Part shown: positions 11,651-23,013 of the stretch, in pieces
Layout of the letters: every line of letters starts with the position of its first letter
Numbering within the stretch: position 1 is the first letter of the stretch
Assembly (NCBI GenBank): GCA_951799425.1
Contig: OX637403.1
Span: 24,146,811-24,210,810, forward strand
Direction: 5' to 3'
Length of the DNA stretch: 64,000 nucleotides
From: Ilex aquifolium
Taxonomy: Eukaryota > Streptophyta > Magnoliopsida > Aquifoliales > Aquifoliaceae
Notes under the pieces: model-generated
Database searches by the model: none
What the model saw: only the letters and a program-made list of their open reading frames with translations
What the model was told of the DNA's origin: nothing
Position numbers and translations under genes: made by a program

Positions 11651-12070
11651 ATGCCGATTGAGGAAGGAGATGTGCAAAAGTCCATTGATACCGTGGTGGG
11701 TGGAAAAATTGGAGCTGAATCCGGCGGTCATGGAGTTCTTGGAGCAACAAGGATTGAAGGAGGAGGAGGAGAAAGATCCCTGCTGGCCGCCGCTGCCATG
11801 GGTGCGCAGCAGATGGGCGAGCAAGCCCTAGGCGCTGCTACCCACGCAGTGGGCGAGCAGGCCCTGTGGGCTGCTCCTGCCGATGGAGTTATGGATGTAG
11901 TGGAGAAAATGGTGGGCGCCACTTTGGGCGCTGAAAGTGCTGTCCTAGACAGCTTGGGCAAGCAGGGAGGCGGGCTGGGCGGTGGCACGAAGGGCGTGCA
12001 GGCCAGAGTGGGGGCTACAGGCGCCCCAGGCGCTGGTTTGAGCGCCCCAGGATTTGGGCGGTTTTGGTAG
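11651..12070 (+). pseudogene. N-terminal part of the Tat antisense gene, frame broken
   Basis: A 139-codon frame starting at the first ATG after the TATA-like box. It is Gly/Ala-rich with repeated L-G-A-E-S/N units and no recognisable domain. It stops at 12068-12070, whereas the long downstream exon is in another frame that carries a TAG at 12177-12179. The repeat G-A-E-x-A-V occurs before and after this break (near 11930 and 12160), so both pieces seem to be one low-complexity N-terminal region with a frameshift and a nonsense codon. An unrecognised intron is the alternative. Confidence 0.5.
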
Positions 12071-12185
12071 GATCTCTACTCCAATTGGTCATGCAGGAAA
12101 CTTGGTGGGCGGCATAGGCGAGATGGGTAGCAGCCTGGGCGCCAATCTGGGCTGCCTGGGCGCCGAAAATGCTGTCTAGGACAGC

Positions 12186-14666
12186 TTGGGTGCGCTGGAC
12201 ATCCACCTTTCTTCGGTTGGAGGTGCAGGAACTCGGGCCAGGGAGCAACGTAGAGAGCCAGGCAGCCGCCTGGGCGCCGAAAACAGCGCAGGGGCAAATC
12301 TGGGTGCCACTCCAAGCGCTGATCTGCGCAACTTTGAAGGGCCAGACACCTCTCCAGGTGCTGGGCTGCCTCGTTTGAAAGAGCATAGGGGATCAGGCAC
12401 CTCTCAGGCTGTTGGGCTACCCCATTTGGGCGAACCAAGGGTGTCAGACACCTCTCCAGGTACTGGATCGAACACTACAGACGACAAGGAATTTTTGGGA
12501 GCCGCTGTTGGTGATCACGATCTGACTCCACCAAGTGTGACTTCTCAGATCCAAATCCCTCGGGACCTCCCAGATGGTGGCTCAGGCCATTCCTTACGGC
12601 CCCGAAAGAAAAAACGCAAAGGCAAAGTGGGACCTGATGATGATGGGTCCAAGGTAAGTACCCTTTCCGGTCTGTTCAATTCGAGTGAAGATATTTTGAG
12701 GCTTGTTTCTGCTTATTGTATTCCTCCGACCGTGCTGTGTCGCCGGGTTGAGACGGGTGAGCTTGCTTGCTACGACTCCTCCGGTGATATTGTCGTTTAC
12801 GAGGAAAAGCTTGAGGCTGGGCTTAAGTTCCCCATGTCTTCTCCTATTTGCCGCATTTTACATTATTTTTCCTTGACTCCGGGGCGGTTAGCGCCTAATG
12901 GTTGGAGAGTCTTGTTGGGCTTTCTTGTTTTATGGAGGAAAGTGCACTGCAAAGAAGCTTCTCATGCGGAGTTCCATGCAGCTTACAATTTGAGCGAGAC
13001 TCTTGCTCTAAATAGAGGGTGGTACTATTTTACCACGAGAAGTGGTACGGTGCTTACGAGTTTACGTTCCAATTGCCATAGCTGGAAATCTCGTTTCTTC
13101 TTTGTTGGTGGAGAGTGGGCTGCTGAGGCCGACAGGGCCTTGGTACCAACACGGTGGGGTGCAGCCATAAAACCCTGTACGCCGTGCATTTACTCTTTTT
13201 TTTTTTTATATGTATGTGTGTTCACCATTCTTTTGCAGGCATGCCTATGCTCTCCAAGGACCAAGAATGGAAATTGGAGGCTGTGAAGGCTTGCCCTGAC
13301 AAAGATTTGGGAGCTCTCTTGCCCATGGATGCCAAGGCCGTTGCTCCCTCCCCGAAATTTGGTGCCTCTACCTTGAAGAGAAAAGGTATGCTGAATCTCT
13401 TGTACTTCTCTCTCTTTTGCTTGATGTTTTTTTTATCTAAATAACCCTTCCTTACTCTTGCAGCGAATAGAACAACGGTAGTGTCCCGTTATCCTAGTAG
13501 GAGTCCCCCTCCTTCTAAGGTGGCGAGGAGGGGCGATTCCCCTCAGGTGACTTCTTCAACGGCTCCGCCCGAGGTGTGCTCTCCTCGAGGATCTCCTATG
13601 GTGGTGCCTTCTCAGGCAGGGACTCCTCCCGTCACACCTCCTATTCCAGAGTCTCCCTTGTTGGCCTCATCTTCTACTCCCTGTTCATCCACTCCTCCTG
13701 CGATAGTTTCTACGAGGACACTGATTCAGAATGGTCCTATGCTGGGCAATCCGCAAGTCATCAGGGAAAAACTTGGTAGATTTGTATTTCCACCCGAAGC
13801 TAATGAGATTAGTACGTTAGGCACTCAGAGAGTTATCAACACATTCCTGGAAGGACTGGCTCAGGTAAGGGTCTGCAGTTCCCTTTCTCCGATTATCCTT
13901 TATGTATTTTGTCATTGTCTTATTTCTTTTCCAGGTTTCAACCGCGTCTGTATGTTTGCTCACAAGGGCCCATTTCTATAACCATCTGAAGCTTAGTCAT
14001 GAGGCTATAACGAAGCAGCTTCTAGCCGCTCAGGAGAAGATTGTAGAGCTTGAAGCTGCCGACAGGGCTTCCCAGGTTGAGCTAGTAGCGTCTCATGAGA
14101 GGGTGGCTGAGCTTAAGGCTGAGCTGTTGGCGACTCGTGAGAGGGACACGCTCAGAGAGGCAGAGCTTGTAGAGGCCCGTGGGAGGGCGACTGAGTTTGA
14201 GATTGAGCTTCTGGCGATCCGTGGGAGGGACGCGCTCAGGGAGGCTGAGCTTGTAAAGACCCGTGAGAGGGTCATGCTCAGTGAGGCTGCCTGCTTGAGA
14301 GCCGAGGCAGAGGTGAAGGCAGCTCAAGAGAAGGCTGAGGTGGATCTAGAGAGGTTTGCAGAGATTCGGGCAAGAGCCATGCTTAGCGAGGCTGCCTGCG
14401 TGAGAGCAAAGGCAGAGGTGAAAGCAGCTCAAGAGAAGGCCTCTCAGGCCGAGGTGGTTCTGGAGAATAGCTTTGCTGATGCTTTTATCGACGGTTATGA
14501 GGAGCTCCGGGGAAAGATTTATGCTCTTTACCCGGATATCAACCTTTCAGGCTTCGTGCCGACTGAGGCGCCTGCTGATGGAGGTGGAGGCTCTGATGAT
14601 GCTGAGGACGAGGAGGATGATGTTGAGGAAGAGGAGGACGAGGACGACGACCGTGAGAGTAGTTAG
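12186..14666 (+). CDS. Spliced antisense gene of the Tat element (Transposase_28-like, coiled coil)
   Basis: Four exons on the strand opposite gag-pol: 12186-13176, 13239-13385, 13464-13864, 13935-14666 (2271 bases). Introns are 62, 78 and 70 bases, all GT...AG with pyrimidine-rich ends, and phases 1, 1 and 0 join in frame throughout. Exon 1 has a Lys/Arg-rich probable nuclear signal (RPRKKKRKGK), then a domain like the Pfam 'putative gypsy type transposon' family (Transposase_28, PF04195), with motifs VYEEKLEAGLKFP and LTPGRLAPNGWRVLLGF. Exon 3 is Ser/Pro-rich. Exon 4 is a long heptad-like coiled coil of repeated A-E-L-x-x-x-R-x-R units, then a G-F-V-P-T-E-A-P motif and a Glu/Asp tail. No ATG opens this frame; the true N-terminus probably lies in the damaged segment upstream (11651-12180). 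Extra antisense ORFs are known in Tat elements; their function is unknown. Confidence 0.72.
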
Positions 14667-14919
14667 AGTGCTGGAGAATTTTTTTTTTTTTTGTTTAGAA
14701 AGACAGTTTGTAGTCTTACTTTTGTATTGATACTCCTTTGAAATTGAATGAAAATGCAAAAGATCTTTTTGGAGTAAGGTGATAGAAAATTTTATTGATT
14801 TATTGCTTATATAAAGCAATATTGGGTAATAATTCCCAAAAAGGTACATTGAATACTGGGTAATGACCCGACAGATAAAACCAAGTCCCAACTTCCACTA
14901 CTTTGATACTCTCAAGGTG

Positions 14920-16368
14920 TCATTGATAATACCTCTTGAAGTGCTCCACATTCCATGGATGGGGTAAGACTTTCCCCTCAGAATTCTGGATCTTGTAGGT
15001 GCCCGGCCTCACTACTTCTGTTATAAGGTAAGGTCTTTCCCAATTTGGTCCTAGCTTCCCTTCGCGTGCATCCTTTGTGGCGAGGATCACTTTCTTGAGG
15101 ACCAAGTCCCCTGGTTGGAAGGAACGAGGCTTCACCCTCGAATTGTAGTACTTCGCCATGCGTCGTTTGTACTCCGCGTTGCGGACCACAACCATCTCCC
15201 TTGCCTCCTCCACCAAGTCGAGGTTGATGCGGAGTCCTTCCTCGTTGGTGACGGGGTTGTGGTGCTGGACCCTTAGAGAGTGTATTCCTATCTCCACAGG
15301 GATGATCGCCTTAGTTCCAAAGGTGAGGGAGAAAGGGGTCTCCCTAGTAGGAGTTCTTGGCGTGGTTCGATAGGCCCACAGTACGCCTGGTGGCTCGTCC
15401 ACCCAAAGACCCTTCGCTCTTTCCAGCCTTGTCTTTAAGTTACGTAGTACTGTTCTCACCATGACCTCTGCTTGTCCATTTGTCTGCGGGTGTGCTAGGC
15501 TGGAGTGAGGTTTTTTTATCTGAAGGTCGGAGCAGAAGGAGTTCAACAGCTTATTGTCGAACTGCTTGGCGTTATCACTAACGATGGCATGGGGAATTCC
15601 GAAACGACAGACTAAGTTCTTCCAGATAAAATCTTTGATCTTTGCGTCAGTGATTTTGGCTAAGGGTTCGACTTCTGCCCACTTGGTGAAATAGTCGACT
15701 GCTACCACCACGAACTTGCACTGTCTTTTGCTGAGAGGCAAAGGGCCTAGGATGTCGATGCCCCACTTGGAGAAAGGCCATGGACTTAAAATGGTTGTTA
15801 GCTCCTCGGGTGGTTGCCTGGATACAGTTGCGAAGCGTTGACACTTATCACACTTCTTGGAGAACTCCTGGGCGTCCCTTGCCATGGAAGGCCAGAAGTA
15901 GCCTTGTCTGAGCGCCTTGTGGGCAAGGGAGCGCCCTCCGGAATGGTTCCCACAGACCCTCTCGTGGATCTCTCGCAGGGCATAGTGAGCTTCTTCGGGT
16001 GAAAGGCACCGCAACAATGGTAAGGAATAGCCTTTCTTGTACAAAGTGTCCTGCAGGATGGTGAACTTGGAGGCTCTTATCCTCAGCTTCCTGGCCTCTA
16101 GGGGATCATCTGGCAGCACACCTTCTTGGAGGTATGCCCTCACTGGGGTCATCCAATTTGACTCCACTGATGCACAATTGACATTTGTGGCCGCTATGTC
16201 TAACTTGCTTGGTTTGGATTGGTGACCAATGAATGCTGGTCCAGGTTCTCCTGGTGGAGCCTCCAAGGATGAGGCGAGTCTGGCGAGTGCATCTGCAGCC
16301 CTGTTGTCCTCTCTTGGGATGTGACAGATCTTGAAGTATTGGAACTTTGTGATTAAGCTTTTTACCAT
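14920..16368 (-). CDS. Integrase region of the Tat pol (with RNase H end)
   Basis: A 482-residue open segment of the Tat polyprotein. Residues 1-35 are the end of the archaeal-type RNase H (REDNRAADALARLAS). The integrase zinc domain follows (H135, H142, C173-x2-C176). The catalytic triad is visible: D205 in GIDILGPL, D265 in SDNAKQFD, E301 in NGQAEVMVR. It ends with a GPY/F-like region and the family C-terminus PHPWNVEHFKRYY. No stop interrupts it. It is in the same frame as the upstream pol pieces, which are separated from it only by nonsense codons, so it was the C-terminal part of one polyprotein and cannot be made from this copy in the normal way. Confidence 0.88.
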   Translation of the reverse strand: MVKSLITKFQYFKICHIPREDNRAADALARLASSLEAPPGEPGPAFIGHQSKPSKLDIAATNVNCASVESNWMTPVRAYLQEGVLPDDPLEARKLRIRASKFTILQDTLYKKGYSLPLLRCLSPEEAHYALREIHERVCGNHSGGRSLAHKALRQGYFWPSMARDAQEFSKKCDKCQRFATVSRQPPEELTTILSPWPFSKWGIDILGPLPLSKRQCKFVVVAVDYFTKWAEVEPLAKITDAKIKDFIWKNLVCRFGIPHAIVSDNAKQFDNKLLNSFCSDLQIKKPHSSLAHPQTNGQAEVMVRTVLRNLKTRLERAKGLWVDEPPGVLWAYRTTPRTPTRETPFSLTFGTKAIIPVEIGIHSLRVQHHNPVTNEEGLRINLDLVEEAREMVVVRNAEYKRRMAKYYNSRVKPRSFQPGDLVLKKVILATKDAREGKLGPNWERPYLITEVVRPGTYKIQNSEGKVLPHPWNVEHFKRYYQ

Positions 16369-16392
16369 ACCAAGGTATTCCTGTATTCTTGC

Positions 16393-17166
16393 TCACTTTG
16401 CTTCAAACTCGCCCTTGACTTGATTAACTACCAGCTGAGAGTCATTGTAAGTGGCAAGATGTTGGGCTTCCATTTCAGCTGCCAATCTTAATCCAGAGAG
16501 GATGGCTTCGTATTCTGCCTTATTGTTGGAGGCAATAAAGTGAAGCTTCATTGCATACTTGAGAGTGGTGCCATTTGGGCTGATCAAGATTAGGCCCGCT
16601 CCTCCTCATTCACTGGTGGAGGAGCCGTCTACATAGAGTTTCCAGAGTAGAAGAGAGCAGGGTTTTGAGATTAAAATGGGAGACTGGGCACCTGGAAGAG
16701 CTGTCTGGGCGCCAAAGGGGGCTGCCTGGGCGCCTGGAAGGGCTGCTTGGGCGCCTGAAGGATCAGCCTGGGTGCCTGGAGGGGTTGCGTGGGCGCCTGA
16801 GGGGGCTACCTGGGCGCCTGGAAGGGCTGTCTGGGCGCCAAAGGGGGCTTCCTGGGCGCCTGGAAGGGCTGCCTGGGCGCCAAAGGGGGCTGCTTGGGAG
16901 CCTGAGGGGGCACCAAAGGCTACATGGGCGCCTGGAGGGGTTGTCTGGGCGCCCGAGGATGAAGGATGGGCGCCTGGGGAGGGTATCTGGGCGCCTGAAG
17001 TGCCCTGGTCTTCCGGTTTGGGCGCCTGAGTGTCCCCGTTGGGCATCTGGGTATCCTTGTTGCTCCCTTCCTCTGATGGTGTAAGCTCGGCAACGAAATC
17101 CGCGAGAGCTTGTGCTTTGATGGCTACTCTTGGTTGGTACTGAATATCAAACTCGCCGAGCTCCAC
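16393..17166 (-). pseudogene. Archaeal-type RNase H plus Gly-Ala-Gln spacer of Tat pol
   Basis: Continuation of the polyprotein frame. It shows the end of the first RNase H/connection (EFDIQYQPRVAIKAQALADF), then about 120 residues of G-A-Q-x4 repeats, then the start of the second RNase H (LYVDGSS, and NNKAEYEAILSGL with the catalytic Glu). TGA codons near 16606 and 16393 interrupt it without any frameshift. Two RNase H domains in tandem are typical of Tat elements; the long repetitive spacer between them is not a standard part. Confidence 0.8.
16676..17040. repeat. 21-bp tandem repeats centred on GGGCGCC
   Basis: About 17 imperfect 21-base units, each with CTGGGCGCC. On the minus strand they encode seven-residue units G-A-Q-x-x-x-x within pol. 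GGCGCC is self-complementary, so the opposite strand also reads as a repetitive open frame (W-A-P-x-G-A). Related Gly/Ala-rich repeats occur in gag (35000-35190) and in the antisense gene (11800-12330). Confidence 0.85.
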
Positions 17167-17271
17167 TGCCCACTTAAGAAGTCTGTCGGATACGTCCGGC
17201 TTCCCCAGGACTCTTTTCAGAGGTTGGTTTGTGATGATAACTATGCTGTGGCTCTGAAAGTAATGTCATAG

Positions 17272-17825
17272 TCATCTTGCCGTCTTGACCAGGGCGAGTG
17301 CTAGCTTTTCTAGTCCCGAATACCTCACTTCTGCTCCTCGGTATGCCCTGCTCACGTAATAAATAGGTTTCTGTGTTCCATTACCGTTTCTGACGAGAAC
17401 GGAACTTGCTGCTGATGAGGAAGCAGAAAGGTATAGATGGAGAGCTTCTCTTGGAGTGACATGTGATAGGAGAAGAGGTGTAGCCAGGTAAGCTTTGAGC
17501 CTTTGGAAGGCCTCCTCTGCCTCAGGTCCCCACTCAAAAGCCTTTCGGAGGATTCTGAAGAAATGGAGACATTTGTCTGCAGACTTGGAGACGAACCTAT
17601 TGAGTGCTGCGATTCTCCCATTGAGGCGTTGTAGCTCCTTGGTTGAGGAAGGCGACTTCATGCGAAGGATAGCCTTGATCTTGTCGGGGTTCGCCTCAAT
17701 CCCCCTCTGATAGACCATAAAGCCCAAGAATTTTCCTTACCGCACAACAAAGGCACACTTCTCAGGATTGAGCTTCATGTGATAGGACTTCAGGACATTG
17801 AAAGTTTCCTGGAGGTGATCGATGT
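17272..17825 (-). pseudogene. 3' half of Tat reverse transcriptase and first RNase H
   Basis: RT thumb and RNase H of the Tat element, resuming exactly where the chromovirus insertion ends. It begins D-H-L-Q-E-T-F and continues through K-L-N-P-E-K-C, an in-frame TAA, then GFMVYQRGIEANPDKI and an RNase H-like core. A TGA at 17272-17274 separates it from the next piece in the same frame. The other half of RT is at 32593-33634. Confidence 0.85.
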
Positions 17826-19903
17826 TGTGACGCTCCAAAAACCGGAGGTCCTTAATTTAACAAAATTTGGGCAGAGTCTCCTTTGTACAGGGAACTCTAC
17901 CCAAAACACAACATGTGTAATCATACAATCACATGACCCATCCGAGGTCTAATATACAATATTGACCACACCGGGTCCATTTATCCATACTTAATTACAT
18001 AGTATCAAATACCACCATAATCACCATCACTACGTACATTTATTCATAAAAGAATAAATGTCCCAAAAGAGTCCCATGTACATGCCTTTTAAAATATAAA
18101 CTAGTTTTTGTTACAAAAATTATACAAGGCCAAAAGTAAACATATACAAGGGACTGCAAAATCAAAATAAGAGCCACAGACCGGCTTTGTCGTCAAAGCG
18201 GGCCCATGGCCTCGCCTTCGGTGGATGCCTGGCCGATACCTGAAAAAATATTCCCATAAAGGGTGAGCCAACGCTCAATAGGGTAACTCCTATAGAGAAT
18301 TCCTCTCAACCTAAATGCATATGAAATGTCACATGCAACAATCATTTCATGCATTCATTCAAATATGTCTATTATGAACAAATGTCATAAATCATGTCAT
18401 GCCATGAGATGCAACTCAAGCAAGCAATACCAACACCGAGCCCTATCCCGAGCTCCCACAACACATGCAATGCCATGCGTATGTATCCGGGCATTCCAAG
18501 CCCCCCTGTCATTGGTGTTATGTACACTCAATGACTAATTAATTCATTTTCTTGTGTCTTTGTGGGGAGATGATTTATGGTATTACACCAATGGGATACC
18601 AACCATCAACGGATCTTCAGGACATCCCACCTGCGGCTTCGTTTACGCCGTTACACTTTTTTGGAATTTCACCGCCGGGAAGTGTATAAACCAAGTAAGC
18701 GGGTCTTGCACCCGAGGGAGAATCTAGCCCTTCTTGCTATCCCCGACACATTTATCCATTTAATTTCTCGTGCGACTCAGCCGGACCTTGGTACGACTTT
18801 CCCGAGTCCCCGATCAACCACCTATGTGGTGATTGATTTCATACCATGCACAGACTCCCACCCATGTCAATGCCCATGAATGTAGTGTGACTCATGCATA
18901 ATGCAATGCAATGCGCAATTGCCTTTGGTACCACTTATAATGTCAATTATATAATGAATGCAATATAATGACATTTTCAACACAATCTCAAGCATGTTAT
19001 GTAAGATAATCAATTCAACTAACATACTTGTATTCACCTAGACATTTAAACAAACACCTAGAGACACATTAATTTACACAAATAACATGTTTATTACTTC
19101 CAACATGGCAACATGTTTATTAATTCTATAAACATAAGTACAAGTTCATCACAATAATCATATGTTAAATAATCATTTAACATACATATTATTTCACAAC
19201 CACATAACAAGCTAATAATTTTATTAAACTTGATATGCCATTAAAACATCAAGTCATGCTAATGTACAATTAACATGTTTTAACCACTAACATTAACTTA
19301 CACCAAGTTAATCATAATAAGATTTTACTAATTACAAAATTAATTATAAATCCTATATTTAACCCACTAGTTACACTAGTCAAAACCTAACATGTGATAT
19401 ACACCCTTAGCCTGCCCATTTCATATGACATATTTTAGGTTAAAATTACATCTAAATAGGGGAAACCCTACCTCTCGTAGCGTGAGCCCACGTAGTAGGC
19501 CCCCAAAGAAAGCCCAAATTCAGCTTCTCAAGCCTTAGGTCTAAATTTCGTACTTGATATTTTTGCAGAAAAATACGATCTTTGGTGTCGTTGCGTAGCT
19601 CTCGCTGAGTAGAGCAACTTTAATTCTTGGCCCGAAACGATTAGACGATTAAATCTTCGTAGATCTGAGGAAGAAGGTCAGGGGATCTAACTTTTTTTTT
19701 TTTCTTTTCTTTTTCTCTTTTTTTTTTCTCTCGTTTCTTGTCTCTCTGCTTGCCGCCTCTCTGGAGAAAGAAAAAGTGGAAGACAAATTTTACGTTTTTA
19801 AAATTTACGTTTTTGACCCGTACTTTAACAATTAATTCTTATTTTACCCCTGTAATTATGATTTTTTTAATATATTATTTTTTTATTTTTTTTGGATTTT
19901 ACA
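17826..19903 (-). repeat. 3' LTR of the chromovirus
   Basis: A 2078-bp LTR, copy of 30530-32587. It carries a 12-bp segment near 18443 that is missing in the other copy. Confidence 0.95.
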
Positions 19904-19922
19904 TTCTCCCCCCCTTAAGGGA
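19904..19922 (-). promoter_or_regulatory. Polypurine tract of the chromovirus
   Basis: On the minus strand a run of AAGGGGGG followed by GAGAA abuts the 3' LTR. Confidence 0.85.
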
Positions 19923-19969
19923 ATTTCGTCCTCGAAATTACATCCACATGCACATGCAAAAAAAATCAT

Positions 19970-22900
19970 TCAATACTCTATGACTATAAGAGATGTACCT
20001 CCATCCTCGAACAGAAACGGATAGGTAGCTCGGATAGTGTCCTCACGCTCCCATGTTGCTTCCTCTACCCCACGGTGCTGCCACAGCACCTTCACCAGCC
20101 TCACAGTCTTGCCACGCAAAACCTGCTCTCGGCTGTCCATGATATGCACCGGTCCCTCCTTGAAGGTCCCATCCGCATCAACCACCAGCTCGCCCCAATC
20201 CACCACGTGTGTAGGATCTGGAGTGTACTTCCGGAGCATGGAAACATGGAATACTGCGTGAACACCAGATAGATTTGGCAGTAATGCCAACCGATAAGCG
20301 ACTGTACCAACCCTCTCGAGTACCTCGAAGGGTCCAATATACCTCGGCAACAGCTTTCCCTGCTTCCCGAACCTGACCACTCCCCTCTTAGGCATCACCT
20401 TCAAGAAGACATGATCTCCGACCTCGAACTCCAGAGGTCGCCGCCGTCTGTCGGCGTAGCTCTTCTGTCGGCTCTGAGCCGTGAGAAGACGTTTCCGTAT
20501 CAAGTCCACCTTCTCCGAGGTGTCTCTAATCAAATCCGGACCCGTAGAAGGTCTCTCTCCAACCTTCGTCCAACAAATCGGAGAACGGCACGGCCTCCCA
20601 TAAAGTGCCTCATAGGGTGCCATCTGTATACTCGCCTGATAACTATTGTTGTAGGCGAACTCCACTAAGGGTAAATCCTCCTCCCAGCCACCCTTAAGAT
20701 CAAGGACGCATGCCCGTAGCATGTCCTCTAAAGTTTGGATAGTCCTCTCTGACTGATCGTCCGTCTGGGGATGAAATGCGGTGCTCATCATCAACTGCGT
20801 CCCCAGGGCTCGCTGGAAACTCTCCCAAAAATGGGCCGTGAATCTAGGATCCCGATCCGATACTATAGATACGGGTACCCCATGTAACCAAACTATCTCC
20901 CGTATGTACAGCCTACAGAATTCCTCTAGTGTGAAAGTCATCCGCACTGCCAAAAAGTGTGCCGACTTCGTAAGCCGGTCCACTATCACCCACACCGCGT
21001 CATGCCCCCGCGATGTCCGTGGCAAGTGGGTCACAAAATCCATCGTGACGTGCTCCCACTTCCACTCAGCCACCTCCAAAGGTTGGAGCAACCCTGCTGG
21101 TCCCTGGTGTTCAGCCTTGACCTGCTGACACGTGAGACATCGACTAACAAAATCTCCAACGTGCCTCTTCATCCCACTCCAGTAGTACTGGCGACGAAGA
21201 TCATGGTACATCTTCGTGCCACCTGGATGCACAGCAAAACGGGAGCAATGAAACTCCCTAAGGATCTCTTCTCTCAGATCTGCAGACTGAGGAACCACAA
21301 CTCTTCCCCTGAATCGAAGACTGCCATCTGCGTGAATGGCCCAGCCCTCGTCACCTGTACCCGACTGTACCCGGTCCCTAATGGACAATATCTTAGCATC
21401 CTGCCCCTGAGACTCGATCACTCTGCTCAGTAGGGAAGGCATAGCCACTAGACTCCCCAAAGTGCCCTGAGTCTGATCTCTGTAGTGTAGCCCGAACTGT
21501 CCTATAGTCTCAAGCATTATCCACTCTCGTGAGGCTATACTGGCCAAGACTCCCCGTGACTTCCGACTCAGTGTATCAGCCACCACATTTGCCTTACCGG
21601 GATGATAATGCAAAGTGAAGTCATAATCCTCTAGGTACTCCATCCACCTGCGCTGCCTCATATTGAGGTCCCGCTGCGTGAAGATATACTTCAGACTTTT
21701 ATGGTCTGAAAACACCTCAAATTGCTCTCCATATAGATAGTGGCGCCATGCCTTCAAGGCAAAGACAATAGCCGCCAACTCCAAGTCATGCGTGGGGTAG
21801 TTCTGCTCGTGGCTCTTCAACTGTCGAGAACCATAAGCTACCACCCTCCCGGACTGCATCAAAACACACCCAAGTCTATCCTTGGAGGCATCACAATAAA
21901 CTGTGTACTTTTGTCCCCTCTCCGGAACTATCAAAATCGGAGCTGAAGTAAGCCTCTTCTTTAACTCTTGGAATGCCCTCTCACATGAGTCATCCCACTG
22001 AAACTTGACCTCATTTCTGGTTAATCTAGTCATAGGTGCAGCCAGTCGGGAGAAGTCCTCAATGAACCTCCTGTAATACCCTGCCAATCCCAAGAAACTG
22101 CGTATCTCGAAGACTGACTTCGGCCTCTCCCAACTCATAACCGCCTCAACCTTCTCCGGATCAACTGACACACCCGAAGCTGACACCACATGCCCCAGAA
22201 ATTTCACCTCCGTCAGCCAAAATTCGCACTTGCTGAACTTTGCGTGCAATTGATGGTCCCTCAAAGTCTGCAACACGATCCTCAAATGACCCTCATGCTC
22301 CTCCTCAGACTTGGAATAGATCAGTATGTCATCAACAAAGACCACAACGAACTGATCTAGGTAGGGCTGGAACACCCTATGCATGAGATCCATGAATGCC
22401 GCCGGGGCATTCGTCAATCCGAATGGCATCACAATAAACTCGAAATGCCCATAACGCGTTCGAAATGCCGTCTTCGGAATGTCGGCATCCCTAATCCTTA
22501 ACTGATGATACCCCGTGCGCAGATCTATCTTGGAGTAGACTCGTGCCCCTCTCAGCTGGTCAAACAAGTCATCAATACGCGGCAAAGGGTACCTATTCTT
22601 GATAGTGACCCTGTTCAATTGTCGGTAGTCAATGCAGAGCCTAAGCGTCCTGTCCTTCTTCTTGGCAAATAACACCGGAGCACCCCAAGGTGAAGTACTC
22701 GGTCTGATAAAACCTCTATCCAATAGCTCTTGTAACTGGACTTTAAGCTCCTGCAACTCCGCTGGTACCATCCTATGCGGTGTCATAGAAATAGGGGATG
22801 CACCGGGCTGTAACTCTATGGTGAAGTCTACATCCCGATGCGGTGGCAATCCTGGTAACTCATCTGGCAAGACATCTGCATAGTCGCACACGACTCGAGG

Positions 22901-23013
22901 CAAACCTAACTCGTGTCTCGCCTCGTCCTCCAGTGTAAGGCTAGCAAGCCAACCTATCAACTGTCCGTGCCATCGGGAGTCATATACGGCATGAGGTAAA
23001 GCATTGTGCTTCT
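19970..23013 (-). CDS. Chromovirus pol: RT, RNase H, integrase, chromodomain
   Basis: A 996-codon open frame from the ATG at 22960 (frame open back to the insertion junction at 23013), the rest of pol after the nested insertion. RT has [16 protein letters not shown] with the FVDD catalytic box at 208-211. RNase H has D357, E394 and D419. The integrase zinc domain is H571/H578/C608/C611 and its triad D641, D702, E738. A GPF motif and a C-terminal chromodomain-like segment ([12 protein letters not shown]...ATWERE) follow. One variation is seen: Q-T-D-D-Q-S-E-R where Q-T-D-G-Q-S-E-R is usual. No stop or frameshift was seen, so this part decayed little. Protease and gag are separated from it by the nested element, so the polyprotein is split. 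Confidence 0.93.

Noticed and set aside
11496-12438. Several long overlapping minus-strand frames opposite the antisense gene's N-terminal region
   Set aside because: They exist because GC-rich GGCGCC repeats are open on both strands; no domain, start context or conservation supports them.
16665-17084. Plus-strand frames of 117-139 codons rich in W-A-P-x-G-A
   Set aside because: Shadow of the G-A-Q heptad repeats of the pol spacer on the minus strand.
18326-18879. Frames repeated at 31030-31571 that look like a conserved gene pair
   Set aside because: They are inside the two chromovirus LTRs, so identity reflects LTR duplication rather than protein conservation.
20037-22883. Many plus-strand frames of 60-160 codons
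   Set aside because: All lie opposite the intact chromovirus pol and have no homology of their own.
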